A DNA stretch of 64,000 bases from Pseudomonas lutea (GCF_000759445.1 NZ_JRMB01000001.1:310001-374000), one strand, 5' to 3'. Positions 45,921 to 56,742 are shown, numbered from the stretch's first letter. The notes: generated by a model from the sequence alone, not told the origin. Program-made: numbers and translations.

Positions 45921-48134
45921 ATGGCGAGCAACAATAAGGGTCTTTTCAAGGTGAACGCCTTGGCAGCGCTGGTCGCAACAGTCGCCTGCCACGGCTCGGC
46001 CTGGGCCGCAGAAGCGCCGGTCAACGCACAGGGCGCCACCATCGAACTGCAGAATTCGATGGTCACCGGTGAAGCGCCCGAAGGGCAGGAAACCGTGGGC
46101 TATCAGGTGAAAAACAGCACCGCTGGCACCAAGACCAGCACGCCACTGTCGGAAACCCCACGCTCGGTGTCGGTGGTGACTCGCCAGCGCATCCAGGATC
46201 AAGGCTCGCAAACCCTGACCGACATCCTCGGTTACGTCCCCGGCATCTTCGCACCGCCGTTTGCAGTCGGCGACGCCCTGGCCGGTGACCTGTTCTTCAT
46301 TCGCGGCTACAACGCCACCGATTACGGTTATGGCCTGCTCAAGGACGGCTTGCGTCTGCAGGGCAATCGTTACGACACCACCACCGAACCCTATGGCCTG
46401 GAGCGCACCGAAGTGTTCCGCGGGCCGAGCTCGATCCTGTACGGCGAAAACGCGCCAGGCGGGCTGGTCAATCTGGTCAGCAAACGGCCTACCGAAACTG
46501 CGCAGGGCGAAGCGAAATTCAGTTACGGCAGCAACAACCGCCGACAGCTGTCCCTCGACGTGTCCGGCCCGCTGACCGACGACAACCGTATTCTGGGCCG
46601 CGTCGTCATGCTCGGTCGCAACGCCGACACCCAGGTCGACTCGGTGCCGGACGACCGTATCTACATCGCGCCGTCGATGACTTTCAACTTCGACGAAGAC
46701 ACCGCGCTGACGCTGCTGTCGTCTTACCAGCGCGACCGCACCAAACTGCTGCTGGGCTACCCGGCGGCGGGCACGCTGCTGAACAACCCCAACGGCAAGA
46801 TCGGCAAGGATCAGTTCAACGGCAACCCGAACTGGGATGACTTCGAGCGCGAAACCTGGACCCTGGGGTATGAGTTCAAGCATCAGCTCAACGACACCTG
46901 GCAGTTCCGCCAGAACTCGCGCTACATGCAGTCGCGTCTGGACCGTCACGAGACCTGGCCAAACAACCTGAACAACCGCGGTTTCGGCACCACGCTGAGC
47001 AGCACGGCCTACGACCGCGACAACAAGTCGATCACCTATTCGGTGGACAACCAGTTCGAAGGCAACTTCACCTCAGGTGCGCTGGAAAACACCGTACTGC
47101 TGGGCGCGAGCTACGATCGCACCTCGTTCAATCAGGACTGGGATGCCGGGCTAGGCGGGACCTACAACGTCTTCAATCCGGTATTTTCGCCGGTGACGCC
47201 GAACACCACGCAGTACGTGCAGAACTCGCAACTCGATCAGCACATGTACGGCACCTACGCGCAACTGCAAAGCAAGTACGACAACTGGATTTTCCTGGCC
47301 GGCGGGCGTCAGGACTGGGTTCACAGTGAATACCGTAACCGCGCCAGCGCTCGGCGCGCAGGCAGCGCCGCCGTAGCCGGTACCGACCTGGACGGGTGGG
47401 ACAACGAGTTCAGCTGGCAAACCGGGCTGATGTATCAGTTCGACAACGGCTTGTCGCCATACGTCAGTTATTCCACGGCGTTTACCCCGGCGCAGCAATC
47501 GTCGACCCCGACCGGGGGGCTGTTCGATCCGATCAAGAGCGAGCAGTACGAGATGGGCCTGAAGTATGAGCCCAAGGGCTGGAACACGACCTTCAGCGCG
47601 GCGGTGTTCAATCTCACCAAAACCGACGATGTGGTGCCGGACAGCACCGGTTTCAGCCGCCAGGTCGGCAAGACCGAGTCGAAGGGCGTTGAGCTTGAGG
47701 TGAACAGTGATGTGACGAAGAACCTCAGTTGGACGGCTTCTTATACGTACACCGATGCGCGCGTGACCAAGGACACGGCGGGGTCGTTGTTCAAGGATCA
47801 TCAGTTGACGGGCGTGCCGCGTAATCAGGCGAGCACGTGGGCGACGTATCGCTTCCTCGACGGTCCGTTGAGCGGTTTCCACGTAGGCGGCGGGGTGCGT
47901 TATTTCGACAACACGTTCGCGTATACGGCGCCGAGTCTGTACGGGAAGTTGAAGACGGGCGATGTGACGCTGGTGGATGCGTTGGTGGGGTATGACATCG
48001 ACAAGCATTGGTCGGTGGATGTGAACGCCAAGAATCTGTTCGACAAGGAGTTTGTGAGCGGCTGCAATAACGCGGGTCGGTGTTATTGGGGTGAAGAGCG
48101 GACGGTGATGGGTACGGTTGCGTTTCGCTGGTAA
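45921..48134 (+). CDS. TonB-dependent ferric-siderophore receptor
   Basis: This 737-residue outer-membrane receptor starts with a signal peptide (VNALAALVATVACHGSAWA). It has a plug domain (SETPRSVSVVTRQRIQDQG ... FFIRGYN ... EVFRGPSSILYGENAPGGLVNLVSKRP) and a 22-strand barrel ending in the canonical VAFRW. There is no N-terminal signalling (STN) domain: the plug begins soon after the signal peptide. It therefore cannot work like FpvA in cell-surface signalling and should be a simple FhuA-like transporter for the ferric lipopeptide. ATG 45921 is preceded by a strong gggaggggg site; an in-frame upstream Met would spoil the signal peptide. It follows the aminotransferase on the same strand with its own Fur-like box. 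Confidence 0.94.
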   Translation: MASNNKGLFKVNALAALVATVACHGSAWAAEAPVNAQGATIELQNSMVTGEAPEGQETVGYQVKNSTAGTKTSTPLSETPRSVSVVTRQRIQDQGSQTLTDILGYVPGIFAPPFAVGDALAGDLFFIRGYNATDYGYGLLKDGLRLQGNRYDTTTEPYGLERTEVFRGPSSILYGENAPGGLVNLVSKRPTETAQGEAKFSYGSNNRRQLSLDVSGPLTDDNRILGRVVMLGRNADTQVDSVPDDRIYIAPSMTFNFDEDTALTLLSSYQRDRTKLLLGYPAAGTLLNNPNGKIGKDQFNGNPNWDDFERETWTLGYEFKHQLNDTWQFRQNSRYMQSRLDRHETWPNNLNNRGFGTTLSSTAYDRDNKSITYSVDNQFEGNFTSGALENTVLLGASYDRTSFNQDWDAGLGGTYNVFNPVFSPVTPNTTQYVQNSQLDQHMYGTYAQLQSKYDNWIFLAGGRQDWVHSEYRNRASARRAGSAAVAGTDLDGWDNEFSWQTGLMYQFDNGLSPYVSYSTAFTPAQQSSTPTGGLFDPIKSEQYEMGLKYEPKGWNTTFSAAVFNLTKTDDVVPDSTGFSRQVGKTESKGVELEVNSDVTKNLSWTASYTYTDARVTKDTAGSLFKDHQLTGVPRNQASTWATYRFLDGPLSGFHVGGGVRYFDNTFAYTAPSLYGKLKTGDVTLVDALVGYDIDKHWSVDVNAKNLFDKEFVSGCNNAGRCYWGEERTVMGTVAFRW

Positions 48135-48140
48135 TCCGAA

Positions 48141-48420
48141 GATCAAGAGCGGCTCTGCCTAACGGCAGAGCATTTCGCCTTCGGCGAGTTACTTTTAAAA
48201 AACCGGGAGCCGGACCAACCAAAAGTAACCAAAAGTAACCAAAAGTGCCTGCTCTCGGTTAGGCCCCTCCTTCGTCGGGGTTCCTTCACTCCGGTCTCGC
48301 TCCGTGGGCCCGCCGCCATCCGCCATCCATGGCGGGGGGCGGCTCTCGCGGCATCCATGCCGCGCCGCTCGGCCCACTCCGCGAAACCTCCGTTCAGCCT
48401 GCACCCAAGTCGCGATGTGT
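48141..48420. repeat. Left arm of a 270-bp inverted repeat
   Basis: This stretch, beginning with hairpin gctctgcctaacggcagagc just after the receptor stop, reappears in inverted orientation at 48998-49262. Shared blocks include cgccttcggcgagttacttt, aaccaaaagtgcctgc and ctccttcgtcggg. Tandem copies of aaaagtaacc occur in the left arm. The first hairpin may also act as the receptor gene's terminator. Confidence 0.8.
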
Positions 48421-48472
48421 GGTGTTTGAGCCTTTTGCGTATGAAGATCAAAAGCGCTGCGCAGATCAAAAG

Positions 48473-48564
48473 CTTCCCGGCTGAAGCCGGTCCTACGGTC
48501 GAGGTCACCGCCAATCCCACTGGACGCCTGCGATGCTTTTGTAGGACCGGCTTCAGCCGGGAAG
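48473..48564. repeat. REP pair of the ccggcttcagccggg family
   Basis: Two arms in the reverse arrangement (cttcccggctgaagccggtc then gaccggcttcagccgggaag) are separated by about 43 bp, inside the DNA between the 270-bp inverted repeats. Confidence 0.8.
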
Positions 48565-48691
48565 AGGCCAGCCCAGTCGCCCACATTCTGCTGCCCACAC
48601 CCCCTCTCTGTGGGAGCGAGCTTGCTCGCGAATGCTGTTGCTGTTGATCGTTCCCCCCACGCTTTTCAGATGCGGCTGCCTGAACGCGGTT

Positions 48692-48781
48692 TCTGTAGGA
48701 GCCGGCTTGCTGGCGAACGCGGCGGGGCAGGTATGAAGATGTTGGCTGAACAAATGCTTTCGCCAGCAAGCCGGCTCCTAC
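48692..48781. repeat. REPIN of the gtaggagccggcttgctggc family
   Basis: Inverted arms lie 45-50 bp apart, also between the inverted repeats. The adjacent DNA to 48950 holds short palindromic fragments (cacgctccgcgt / acgcggagcgtcc) and a run of ttgatttgctc-like direct repeats, with no gene. Confidence 0.85.
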
Positions 48782-48997
48782 AGTCGAGTTGCATTCATCC
48801 TCCGACACCATTCCGATCGTGCCCACGCTCCGCGTTAGCATGCATCCCCCGACGCTCCGCGTCACGTCACCAGGCCGGACGCGGAGCGTCCAGAGCGGCA
48901 TGCCCACGCGGAGCATGGGAACAATCATCAATCTGCCCTTGATTTGCTCTTGATTTGCTCTGGATCTGCTCTTGATCTTCGTACACAGCCAGTCCAG

Positions 48998-49262
48998 TCA
49001 CCCCAATCGCGACTTGGGTGCAGGCTGAACGCAGGTCTTGCGCAGTGGGCCGAGCCGCATGGATGCGGCGAGAGCGCCGTCAGGGCAAGGATGCCCGTTC
49101 GGCGCGGGCCCACGGAGCAAGACCGGAGTGAGGGTATCCCGACGAAGGAGGGACCTAACCAGGCAGGCACTTTTGGTTACTTTTAGTGCTTTTTAAAAGT
49201 AACTCGCCGAAGGCGAAACAGTCTGCCCCCAAGCAGACGCCCTTGATCTTGATCTTCAAAAT
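48998..49262. repeat. Right arm of the 270-bp inverted repeat
   Basis: This is the reverse complement of the 48141-48420 block with about 15-20 percent differences by eye. It ends with its own small hairpin (gtctgc / gcagac). The two arms and about 580 bp of REP-rich DNA separate the receptor gene from the mbtH operon. Confidence 0.8.
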
Positions 49263-49279
49263 GTTTTCACAAAAAAAAC

Positions 49280-49303
49280 TAACCACTTGGTGCCCTCATT
49301 CGT
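49280..49303 (+). promoter_or_regulatory. Iron-starvation (PvdS-type) promoter box upstream of mbtH
   Basis: taacc (49280-49284), then exactly 16 bases, then cgt (49301-49303). This fits TAAAT-N16-CGT with two differences in the first element and lies 55 bp before the mbtH ATG. It would drive mbtH and the three genes after it. Confidence 0.55.
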
Positions 49304-49357
49304 CTTTCAGGTAAGGGCGCGCTCACCTGCGCCCATCCACACCACGAGGGTTTAACC

Positions 49358-49558
49358 ATGAGCTTCGACAGCGAAAACACACGCTTCCTGGTCGTCATCA
49401 ACCACGAAGAACAGTACTCCATCTGGCCCGACTACAAAGCCATCCCTGAAGGCTGGAAAAGCACCGGCGTCGAAGGCGACAAACAAACCTGCCTCAACCA
49501 CATCGAAACCGTCTGGACCGACATGCGCCCCCTCAGCCTGCGCAAGGCCATGGCCTGA
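49358..49558 (+). CDS. MbtH-like protein
   Basis: This 66-residue MbtH chaperone has the family signature [19 protein letters not shown] and a final tryptophan-containing segment ([18 protein letters not shown]). MbtH proteins bind NRPS adenylation domains and support their folding and activity. It is the first gene of a short operon (mbtH, hydroxylase, formyltransferase, fhuF) that is separate from the NRPS genes but has a matching iron-starvation promoter box. Confidence 0.96.
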   Translation: MSFDSENTRFLVVINHEEQYSIWPDYKAIPEGWKSTGVEGDKQTCLNHIETVWTDMRPLSLRKAMA

Positions 49559-49590
49559 ACCCTCCACCATCCCCAGGGAGCGTACAACCC

Positions 49591-50583
49591 ATGAACATGC
49601 GCATGCTTGCGCCCGACCGCCTGCGCCTTGAAGCCGGCTTCCCCCTGCGCATCCAGCCCGCCCAGCCCGGGGTCAGCCTGGCCGCCGAATTCGACGCCCT
49701 GCGCAACATCGTCGACCAGTCGCTGGAGCGCGACGGCGCCATCCTCTTCAGCGGGTTCAGCAGCGAAGGCGTTGAAGGCTTCCAGCGCTTTGCCGCTTCT
49801 TTTGGCCATCCGCTGCTCAACTATGAATTCGGCTCCACGCCGCGCACGCAGGTTGACGGCAAAGGCGTCTACACCTCCACCGAATACCCGGCGCACCGCT
49901 CGATCCCGCTGCACAACGAACAGGCCTACACCACCGAATGGCCCATGCGCATCTTCTTCTACTGCGCCAAAGCCGCTGTCAGCGGAGGCGAGACGCCGAT
50001 TGCCGACAGCCGTCGCGTGTACCAGCGCATCAGTCCGGCGCTGCGCAAACGCTTCGAAGAAAAGCGCCTGATGTACGTGCGCAACTACGGCAACGGCCTC
50101 GACCTGACCTGGCAACAGGTGTTCAACACCGACCGTCACAGCGACGTCGAAGCGTACTGCCGCACCCGTGGCATTCAGTGCGACTGGAACGAAGAAGGCG
50201 ACCTGCGCACCCGTCAGTTGGTGCAGGGCGTGGCGCAACACCCACGCAGCAAAGACTGGGTCTGGTTCAACCAGGCGCACCTGTTTCACCTATCGAATCT
50301 GGACGAGGAAATGCAGGAAATCCTCCTCGACACCGTCGGCGAAGAAGGCTTGCCACGTAACGTCTATTACGGCGACGGCAGCCCGCTGGAAGCCGATGCG
50401 CTGGCGGAAATTCGCGGCGTGCTCGCTGAGTGCGAAGTGGTCTTTCCCTGGCAGACCGGGGACGTGCTGATGCTCGACAACATGCTCACCGCGCACTCGC
50501 GCAAGCCCTTCACCGGCGAACGCAAAGTGGTGGTCGCGATGGCCGAAGGCGTCAGCGGCCACACCTTGCACACGCTCACTTGA
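49591..50583 (+). CDS. Fe(II)/2-oxoglutarate-dependent Asp beta-hydroxylase (SyrP/TauD family)
   Basis: This 330-residue TauD-fold dioxygenase has the iron ligands H108-N-E110 (HxE form, in IPLHNEQAYTTEWP) and distal H302, with the 2-oxoglutarate arginine probably R311 (AHSRKPFTGERK). SyrP-type enzymes hydroxylate the beta carbon of an NRPS-bound Asp. The Asp code in NRPS 1 module 1 makes that the likely substrate, giving beta-hydroxyaspartate, an iron ligand. A histidine beta-hydroxylase is less likely because no A domain here has a His code. No fused A or T domain is present, so it is a stand-alone partner. It begins 32 bp after mbtH. Confidence 0.87.
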   Translation: MNMRMLAPDRLRLEAGFPLRIQPAQPGVSLAAEFDALRNIVDQSLERDGAILFSGFSSEGVEGFQRFAASFGHPLLNYEFGSTPRTQVDGKGVYTSTEYPAHRSIPLHNEQAYTTEWPMRIFFYCAKAAVSGGETPIADSRRVYQRISPALRKRFEEKRLMYVRNYGNGLDLTWQQVFNTDRHSDVEAYCRTRGIQCDWNEEGDLRTRQLVQGVAQHPRSKDWVWFNQAHLFHLSNLDEEMQEILLDTVGEEGLPRNVYYGDGSPLEADALAEIRGVLAECEVVFPWQTGDVLMLDNMLTAHSRKPFTGERKVVVAMAEGVSGHTLHTLT

Positions 50584-50594
50584 GTCCGACATCC

Positions 50595-51428
50595 ATGCCC
50601 AAAACCAAGCTTGTTTACATCTGGTCGTTGCGTAACGCAGCCGCCGACAAGGCCGGTCAATACGTCGATTACCACGGCGAGCAGCGCTACATGACTTCGC
50701 CGCTGGAGTATCTGGTCAACGCGCTCAACACCACGGCGCTGGGCGACCACTACTCGCTGGAAGCAATCATCTACGACGAAAACCCCGAGTCCGCCCGCGA
50801 CCGGGAGAGCATCAAGGACTACGGTTTTGCGCCGGGGCAGGGCGCGCACTGGTTCTATCCGCCGGGCCTGACAGTGCAGGGACGCAAGGTGGACGATTTG
50901 CTGGAAAATGTGCCGTCGAGCTATCGCGCCCTGCCTTTGGGCGACAGCGCGCGGCTGGCGGGCAAAGCCGATTTTGAGCGCCGGCTGGGGGAGAGGCTCC
51001 ACGCTTTGAAAGCCGATGTGGTGGTGCTGGACGGACTGCTGGTGATCCTCGACGAACTGGTGCGCGAAGGCGCTGATTTCCATCGACGGATTTTCAACGT
51101 GCACCCAGGCATCACACGGCTGGAATCGCCATACGAACGGCGCGGCGCCTACGCCACCCTGGACGCGCTGTACGGGGCTCGCGGCAAGAAAGTGGTCAAC
51201 TGGTCGACGCGGGAGATGATCGACATCCCGGTGGTGGACATGACCGGTGCGTCGTTCCATTACGTCGACAACGGGATCGATTCGGGGGAGGTGGTGTTTG
51301 ACGTGCTCGACACCCCCATCGCGCCGGACGACACCATCCTTGAGTTGCGCTGGAACAACTTCAACAACAGCCTGTTTCCGGCGCTGGAGCAGGGGTTGTG
51401 GGTACTGGCACGGCAGCAGTCTCATTGA
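50595..51428 (+). CDS. N5-hydroxyornithine formyltransferase (PvdF family)
   Basis: This 277-residue protein transfers a formyl group from 10-formyl-tetrahydrofolate to N5-hydroxyornithine, giving the formyl hydroxamate ligand. The N-terminus (KLVYIWSLRNAAADKAGQY) is that of PvdF. The residues N168 and H170 in FNVHPGIT and D229 in VDNGIDSG fall at the positions reported as catalytic in PvdF. The ATG at 50595 is 12 bp after the hydroxylase stop. No acetyl- or acyltransferase of the Marinobacter or ornibactin kind is present, so formylation is the expected fate of hydroxyornithine. Confidence 0.94.
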   Translation: MPKTKLVYIWSLRNAAADKAGQYVDYHGEQRYMTSPLEYLVNALNTTALGDHYSLEAIIYDENPESARDRESIKDYGFAPGQGAHWFYPPGLTVQGRKVDDLLENVPSSYRALPLGDSARLAGKADFERRLGERLHALKADVVVLDGLLVILDELVREGADFHRRIFNVHPGITRLESPYERRGAYATLDALYGARGKKVVNWSTREMIDIPVVDMTGASFHYVDNGIDSGEVVFDVLDTPIAPDDTILELRWNNFNNSLFPALEQGLWVLARQQSH

Positions 51429-51467
51429 CGCCATGCGGCTGATCGCACCAGCACAGCGAGTCTCGGC

Positions 51468-52181
51468 GTGATACCTGCGCTGGCGCCGCTGTTCATCGGT
51501 GACTTCGAGCACTACCGCGATGTTCTGGTGCTGCCCGACGATCCCCGTGAGGGCGTGCCTATTCTCACGTTCCTCACCGGCCATTACCTGAACGATGTCC
51601 TGACGGGGTTCGGCGCTGCCTACCCCGACAGCGACCCGCGCGGGCTGGCGTCGATCTGGAGCAAGTACTACTTCATCCAACTGATCCCGCCGGTGGTGGC
51701 TGCGTCATTGATCCTCGACCATCGTCTGCCGCTGCAACTCGATCGCCTGCAACTGATCCTTGACGAAAGCGGTCTGCCTGCCGCCTTCAAATTACCTCAT
51801 TCGGGGCAGCGCTGGGCGCCAGCTCCGGTGAACTCTTTCGAGCGCTTCGACGGGCTGCTCAATCATCACCTCAGGCCGTTCATCGAAGCATTGGCCCGCC
51901 ACGTGCGCCTGTCGCCGAAAGTGCTGTGGAGCAACGCCGGCAACTACTTCGAATGGCTGTTGGGGGTGTTGGCAAACGCGATGCCCCATGCCGATCTTAG
52001 TCACGGCCGCCAGTTACTCAACGCCCGACATTTGCCGGACGGCCGCCGCAATCCGCTTTACCAACCCGTGTGCTATATGAAGGTACACGGGCAAAGCGAA
52101 CTGAAGCGCCAACGCCGAGTATGCTGCATCCGCTACCGTGTCGACAGCCTTGACTACTGCAGCAACTGCCCGCTGTCCTGA
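51468..52181 (+). CDS. FhuF-like siderophore ferric reductase
   Basis: This 237-residue FhuF-family protein has the C-terminal [2Fe-2S] signature CC-x10-C-x2-C (VCCIRYRVDSLDYCSNCP), spaced as in FhuF. Such proteins release iron from hydroxamate siderophores by reduction at the cytoplasmic face. It starts at GTG 51468, 39 bp after the pvdF-like stop and in the same frame. No ATG or strong ribosome-binding site lies between, so translation may depend on coupling. It ends the operon just before the tandem REPIN array. Confidence 0.9.
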   Translation: MIPALAPLFIGDFEHYRDVLVLPDDPREGVPILTFLTGHYLNDVLTGFGAAYPDSDPRGLASIWSKYYFIQLIPPVVAASLILDHRLPLQLDRLQLILDESGLPAAFKLPHSGQRWAPAPVNSFERFDGLLNHHLRPFIEALARHVRLSPKVLWSNAGNYFEWLLGVLANAMPHADLSHGRQLLNARHLPDGRRNPLYQPVCYMKVHGQSELKRQRRVCCIRYRVDSLDYCSNCPLS

Positions 52182-52196
52182 CTGACCGCGCACACA

Positions 52197-53113
52197 TTGT
52201 GGGACCGGCTTCAGCCGGGAAAGCGCCAGTCGTCAGGCTGCAAGACTGAGGCTGATGCCACCGGCCTCTTCCCGGCTTAAGCCGGTCCCACAAAGGCATC
52301 GCGCACACCGATTGGCACTGGCTGAAACCCCGATTTGTGGGGACCGGCTTCAGCCGGGAAAGCGCCAGTCGTCAGGCTGCAAGACTGAGGCTGATGCCAC
52401 CGGCCTCTTCCCGGCTAAAGCCAGTCCCACAGGGGCATCGCGCACACCGACTGGCACTGCCTAAAACCCCGATTTGTGGGACCGGCTTCAGCCGGGAAAG
52501 CGCCAGTCGTCAGGCTGCAAGACTGAGGCTGATGCCACCGGCCTCTTCCCGGCTAAAGCCAGTCCCACAGGGGCATCGCGCACACCGACTGGCACTGCCT
52601 AAAACCCGATTTGTGCGACCGGCTTCAGCCGGGAAAGCGCCAGTCGTCACGTCGCAAAAGTGAGGGTGATGTCACTGGCATCTTCCCGGCTAAAGCCGGT
52701 CCCACAAAGGCATCGCGCACACCGATTGGCACTGGCTAAAACCCCGATTTGTGGGACCGGCTTCAGCCGGGAAAGCGCCAGTCGTCACGCCGCAAAAGTG
52801 AGGGTGATGCCACTGGCCTCTTCCCGGCTAAAGCCGGTCCCACAGGGGCATCGCGCACACCGATTGGCACTGGCTAAAACCCCGATTTGTGGGACCGGCT
52901 TCAGCCGGGAAAGCGCCAGTCGTCAGGCTGCAAGACTGAGGCTGATGCCACCGGCCTCTTCCCGGCTAAAGCCAGTCCCACAGGGGCATCGCGCACACCG
53001 ACTGGCACTGCCTAAAACCCGATTTGTGGGACCGGCTTCAGCCGGGAAAGCGCCAGTCGTCACGTCGCAAAAGTGAGGGTGATGTCACTGGCCTCTTCCC
53101 GGCTAAAGCCGGT
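52197..53113. repeat. Tandem array of seven REPIN units
   Basis: Seven copies of a unit of 136-140 bp start near 52199, 52337, 52477, 52613, 52752, 52889 and 53026. Each has the arms gggaccggcttcagccggga and cggctaaagccggtccca, a variable middle (cgtcaggctgcaagactgag or cgtcacgtcgcaaaagtgag), and a constant linker with catcgcgcacaccgattggc. It fills the gap between the convergent fhuF and fucP genes almost completely. The high identity suggests recent unequal amplification. Frames encoded here are artefacts. Confidence 0.95.
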
Positions 53114-53120
53114 CCCACAA

Positions 53121-54353
53121 TCACGCCTCACGCCCGGTCAAACCGCTGCGTCCATAAAACGCCACCACCACAAAACACCCCAGCGGCAGCAGGTACGCCA
53201 GCGCTGTGGAGAAGTGATCCGCCACCAGTCCCATGAAATACGGCATCAGCGCGCCGCCCACGATGGCCATGATCAGAAACGAGCTGCCGCGCTTGGTGTG
53301 CGGGCCGAGGTTTTTCACGCCCATGGCGAAGATCGTCGGGAACATGATCGACATGAAGAAGAACACCGCCACCAGCGCCACCACCGACACGCTTTCCACG
53401 CCGCTGACCACCACTGCACACAGCGCAACGTTGATCCACGCATAGACCATCAGCAGCCGCTGCGCCGGGATGCGGCCCATCAACCAAGTGCTGAAAAACC
53501 GTCCACACATGAAGCAAATCATCGCCACCGACAATAGGTAAGCGGCGGTCTGGCTGGTCATGCTGGCCCAGTGTTCGGTGACGTAGTTGATAAAGAACGC
53601 GCCCACGCCCACCTGCGCCGCGACGTAGAAAAACTGTGTGACCACGCCGCCGACAAACTCGCGGTGCTGCCAGAGCGTCTTGCTGTCACCGCGCTGGAGG
53701 CTCGACTCCTGCTCGCGCAGGTCGGGCATCGGCGTGCGGGCAAACAGCGCGGCGACCAGCAGCACAATCACGGCGATGACCACGTAGGTGGTCTGCAGCG
53801 AACTGTTGTCGCTGCCGGCATTGCTGCCGCCGAAGAACAACGCGCCGCCGAGCAGTGGCCCGACGAACTGCCCCAGGCCGTTGAACGATTGCGCCAGGTT
53901 CAGCCGTCGCTCCGCGCCCTTTGGGTCACCCAGCACGGTGGCGTAAGGGTTGGCGGCGGTCTCGAGACAGCCCAGCCCCAGCGCAATCACGAACAGCGCA
54001 AACAGAAAAAACGGGAAGCTCGCCGCGTTGGCGGCAGGCATGAACAGCAACGCGCCGGCGGCATACAGGCACAGCCCCAGCAGGATCCCGGCCTTATAGC
54101 CGAAGCGATCCATCAGCAGGCCAGCGGGCAAGGCGATGATGAAATACGCGCCGAAGTAGGCGGCCTGCAGCAGCCCGGACTGGGCCTTGCTGACGTGCAG
54201 GGTTTCCTGAAAATGCTTGTTCAACACGTCGAGCAGGCCATATGACAGGCCCCACAGAAAGAACAGACTGGTCACCAGCATCAACGCCACCCGTACCGAC
54301 GGCGCGGCGTGGCGATAGACCGGGGTGTGGATCTTGGTGTCTTTGGTCAACAT
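53121..54353 (-). CDS. fucP: L-fucose:H+ symporter FucP
   Basis: This 410-residue MFS sugar transporter of the FHS family has twelve hydrophobic segments. Marks are LFFLWGLSYGLLDVLNKHF, GLGCLETAANPYATVLGDP and QSFNGLGQFVGPLLGG, the FucP/FHS family motifs. I chose ATG 54353 (MLTKDTKIHTP): it has an aaggag site and a CA-rich leader, while the in-frame upstream extension is REP-derived. It opens the last part of the leftward fuc block. The REPIN array begins right after its stop. Confidence 0.92.
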   Translation of the reverse strand: MLTKDTKIHTPVYRHAAPSVRVALMLVTSLFFLWGLSYGLLDVLNKHFQETLHVSKAQSGLLQAAYFGAYFIIALPAGLLMDRFGYKAGILLGLCLYAAGALLFMPAANAASFPFFLFALFVIALGLGCLETAANPYATVLGDPKGAERRLNLAQSFNGLGQFVGPLLGGALFFGGSNAGSDNSSLQTTYVVIAVIVLLVAALFARTPMPDLREQESSLQRGDSKTLWQHREFVGGVVTQFFYVAAQVGVGAFFINYVTEHWASMTSQTAAYLLSVAMICFMCGRFFSTWLMGRIPAQRLLMVYAWINVALCAVVVSGVESVSVVALVAVFFFMSIMFPTIFAMGVKNLGPHTKRGSSFLIMAIVGGALMPYFMGLVADHFSTALAYLLPLGCFVVVAFYGRSGLTGREA

Positions 54354-54363
54354 AACGCTCTCC

Positions 54364-54378
54364 TTATTGTTGTTGTTA
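54364..54378 (-). promoter_or_regulatory. CA-rich Hfq/Crc-type motif upstream of fucP
   Basis: The coding strand reads taacaacaacaataa, a near-ideal AAn repeat, about 11-25 bases before the ATG and next to the aaggag site. This is the strongest of the sugar-gene CA motifs in the window. Confidence 0.6.
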
Positions 54379-54442
54379 AAGCGTGCAGCGTGATGAAGCG
54401 GATGTTCGGTTAACGCCGGGGGTCGCATCACTCCAAGGACTT

Positions 54443-54531
54443 GCAGGAGCGCGCTTGCCCGCGATTGCGGTATGTCAGCCGCCAGTGAGGTTGAATGTGC
54501 CGGCCCCATCGCGGGCAATCCCACTCCTGAC
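54443..54531. repeat. REPIN between fucP and the mutarotase gene
   Basis: Arms of the gcaggagcgcgcttgcccgc family, the right one degenerate (cgcgggcaatcccactcctg), flank about 45 bp. Confidence 0.75.
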
Positions 54532-54542
54532 ATTGAAGCGCT

Positions 54543-56577
<2,035 letters not shown>

Positions 56578-56580
<3 letters not shown>

Positions 56581-56590
56581 TGTTGTTGTA
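56578..56590 (-). promoter_or_regulatory. CA-rich Hfq/Crc-type motif at the lactonase start
   Basis: The coding strand reads gtacaacaacaatg, with the CA triplets running straight into the start codon and no clear Shine-Dalgarno. Hfq/Crc binding here would block initiation directly. Confidence 0.5.
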
Positions 56591-56637
56591 CTCCGTCCGT
56601 TTCATGCCTGACGCAAGTTCCGCAGAGGCGCGAATTT

Positions 56638-56724
56638 GTAGGAGCCGGCTTGCTGGCGAACCCGATGTGCCAGGCGACTCAGCAGCGTCTGGTCGGACGC
56701 ATTCGCGGGCAAGCGCGCTCCTAC
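56638..56724. repeat. Mixed REPIN between fuconate dehydratase and lactonase genes
   Basis: The left arm is gtaggagccggcttgctggc. The right arm belongs to the other family (cgcgggcaagcgcgctccta). It is the same mixed form as the units in the 12781-13520 array. Confidence 0.85.
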
Positions 56725-56742
56725 AAGGGTCCGGCGATGTGC

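Noticed and set aside
48143..48931. Minus-strand frame containing VTFGWSGSRFFKSNS-like sequence
   Set aside because: It runs through the left inverted repeat and REP DNA. Such sequences recur next to genes in pseudomonads but no gene evidence is present here.
52337..53076. Open frames with repeated SRLKPVPQGHRAHRLA-like sequence
   Set aside because: They are translations of the tandem REPIN array. There is no start context and period and frame follow the DNA repeat.
52197..53113. CRISPR array
   Set aside because: Units of about 138 bp are repeats throughout, with internal inverted arms, no unique spacers of uniform size and no cas genes nearby.
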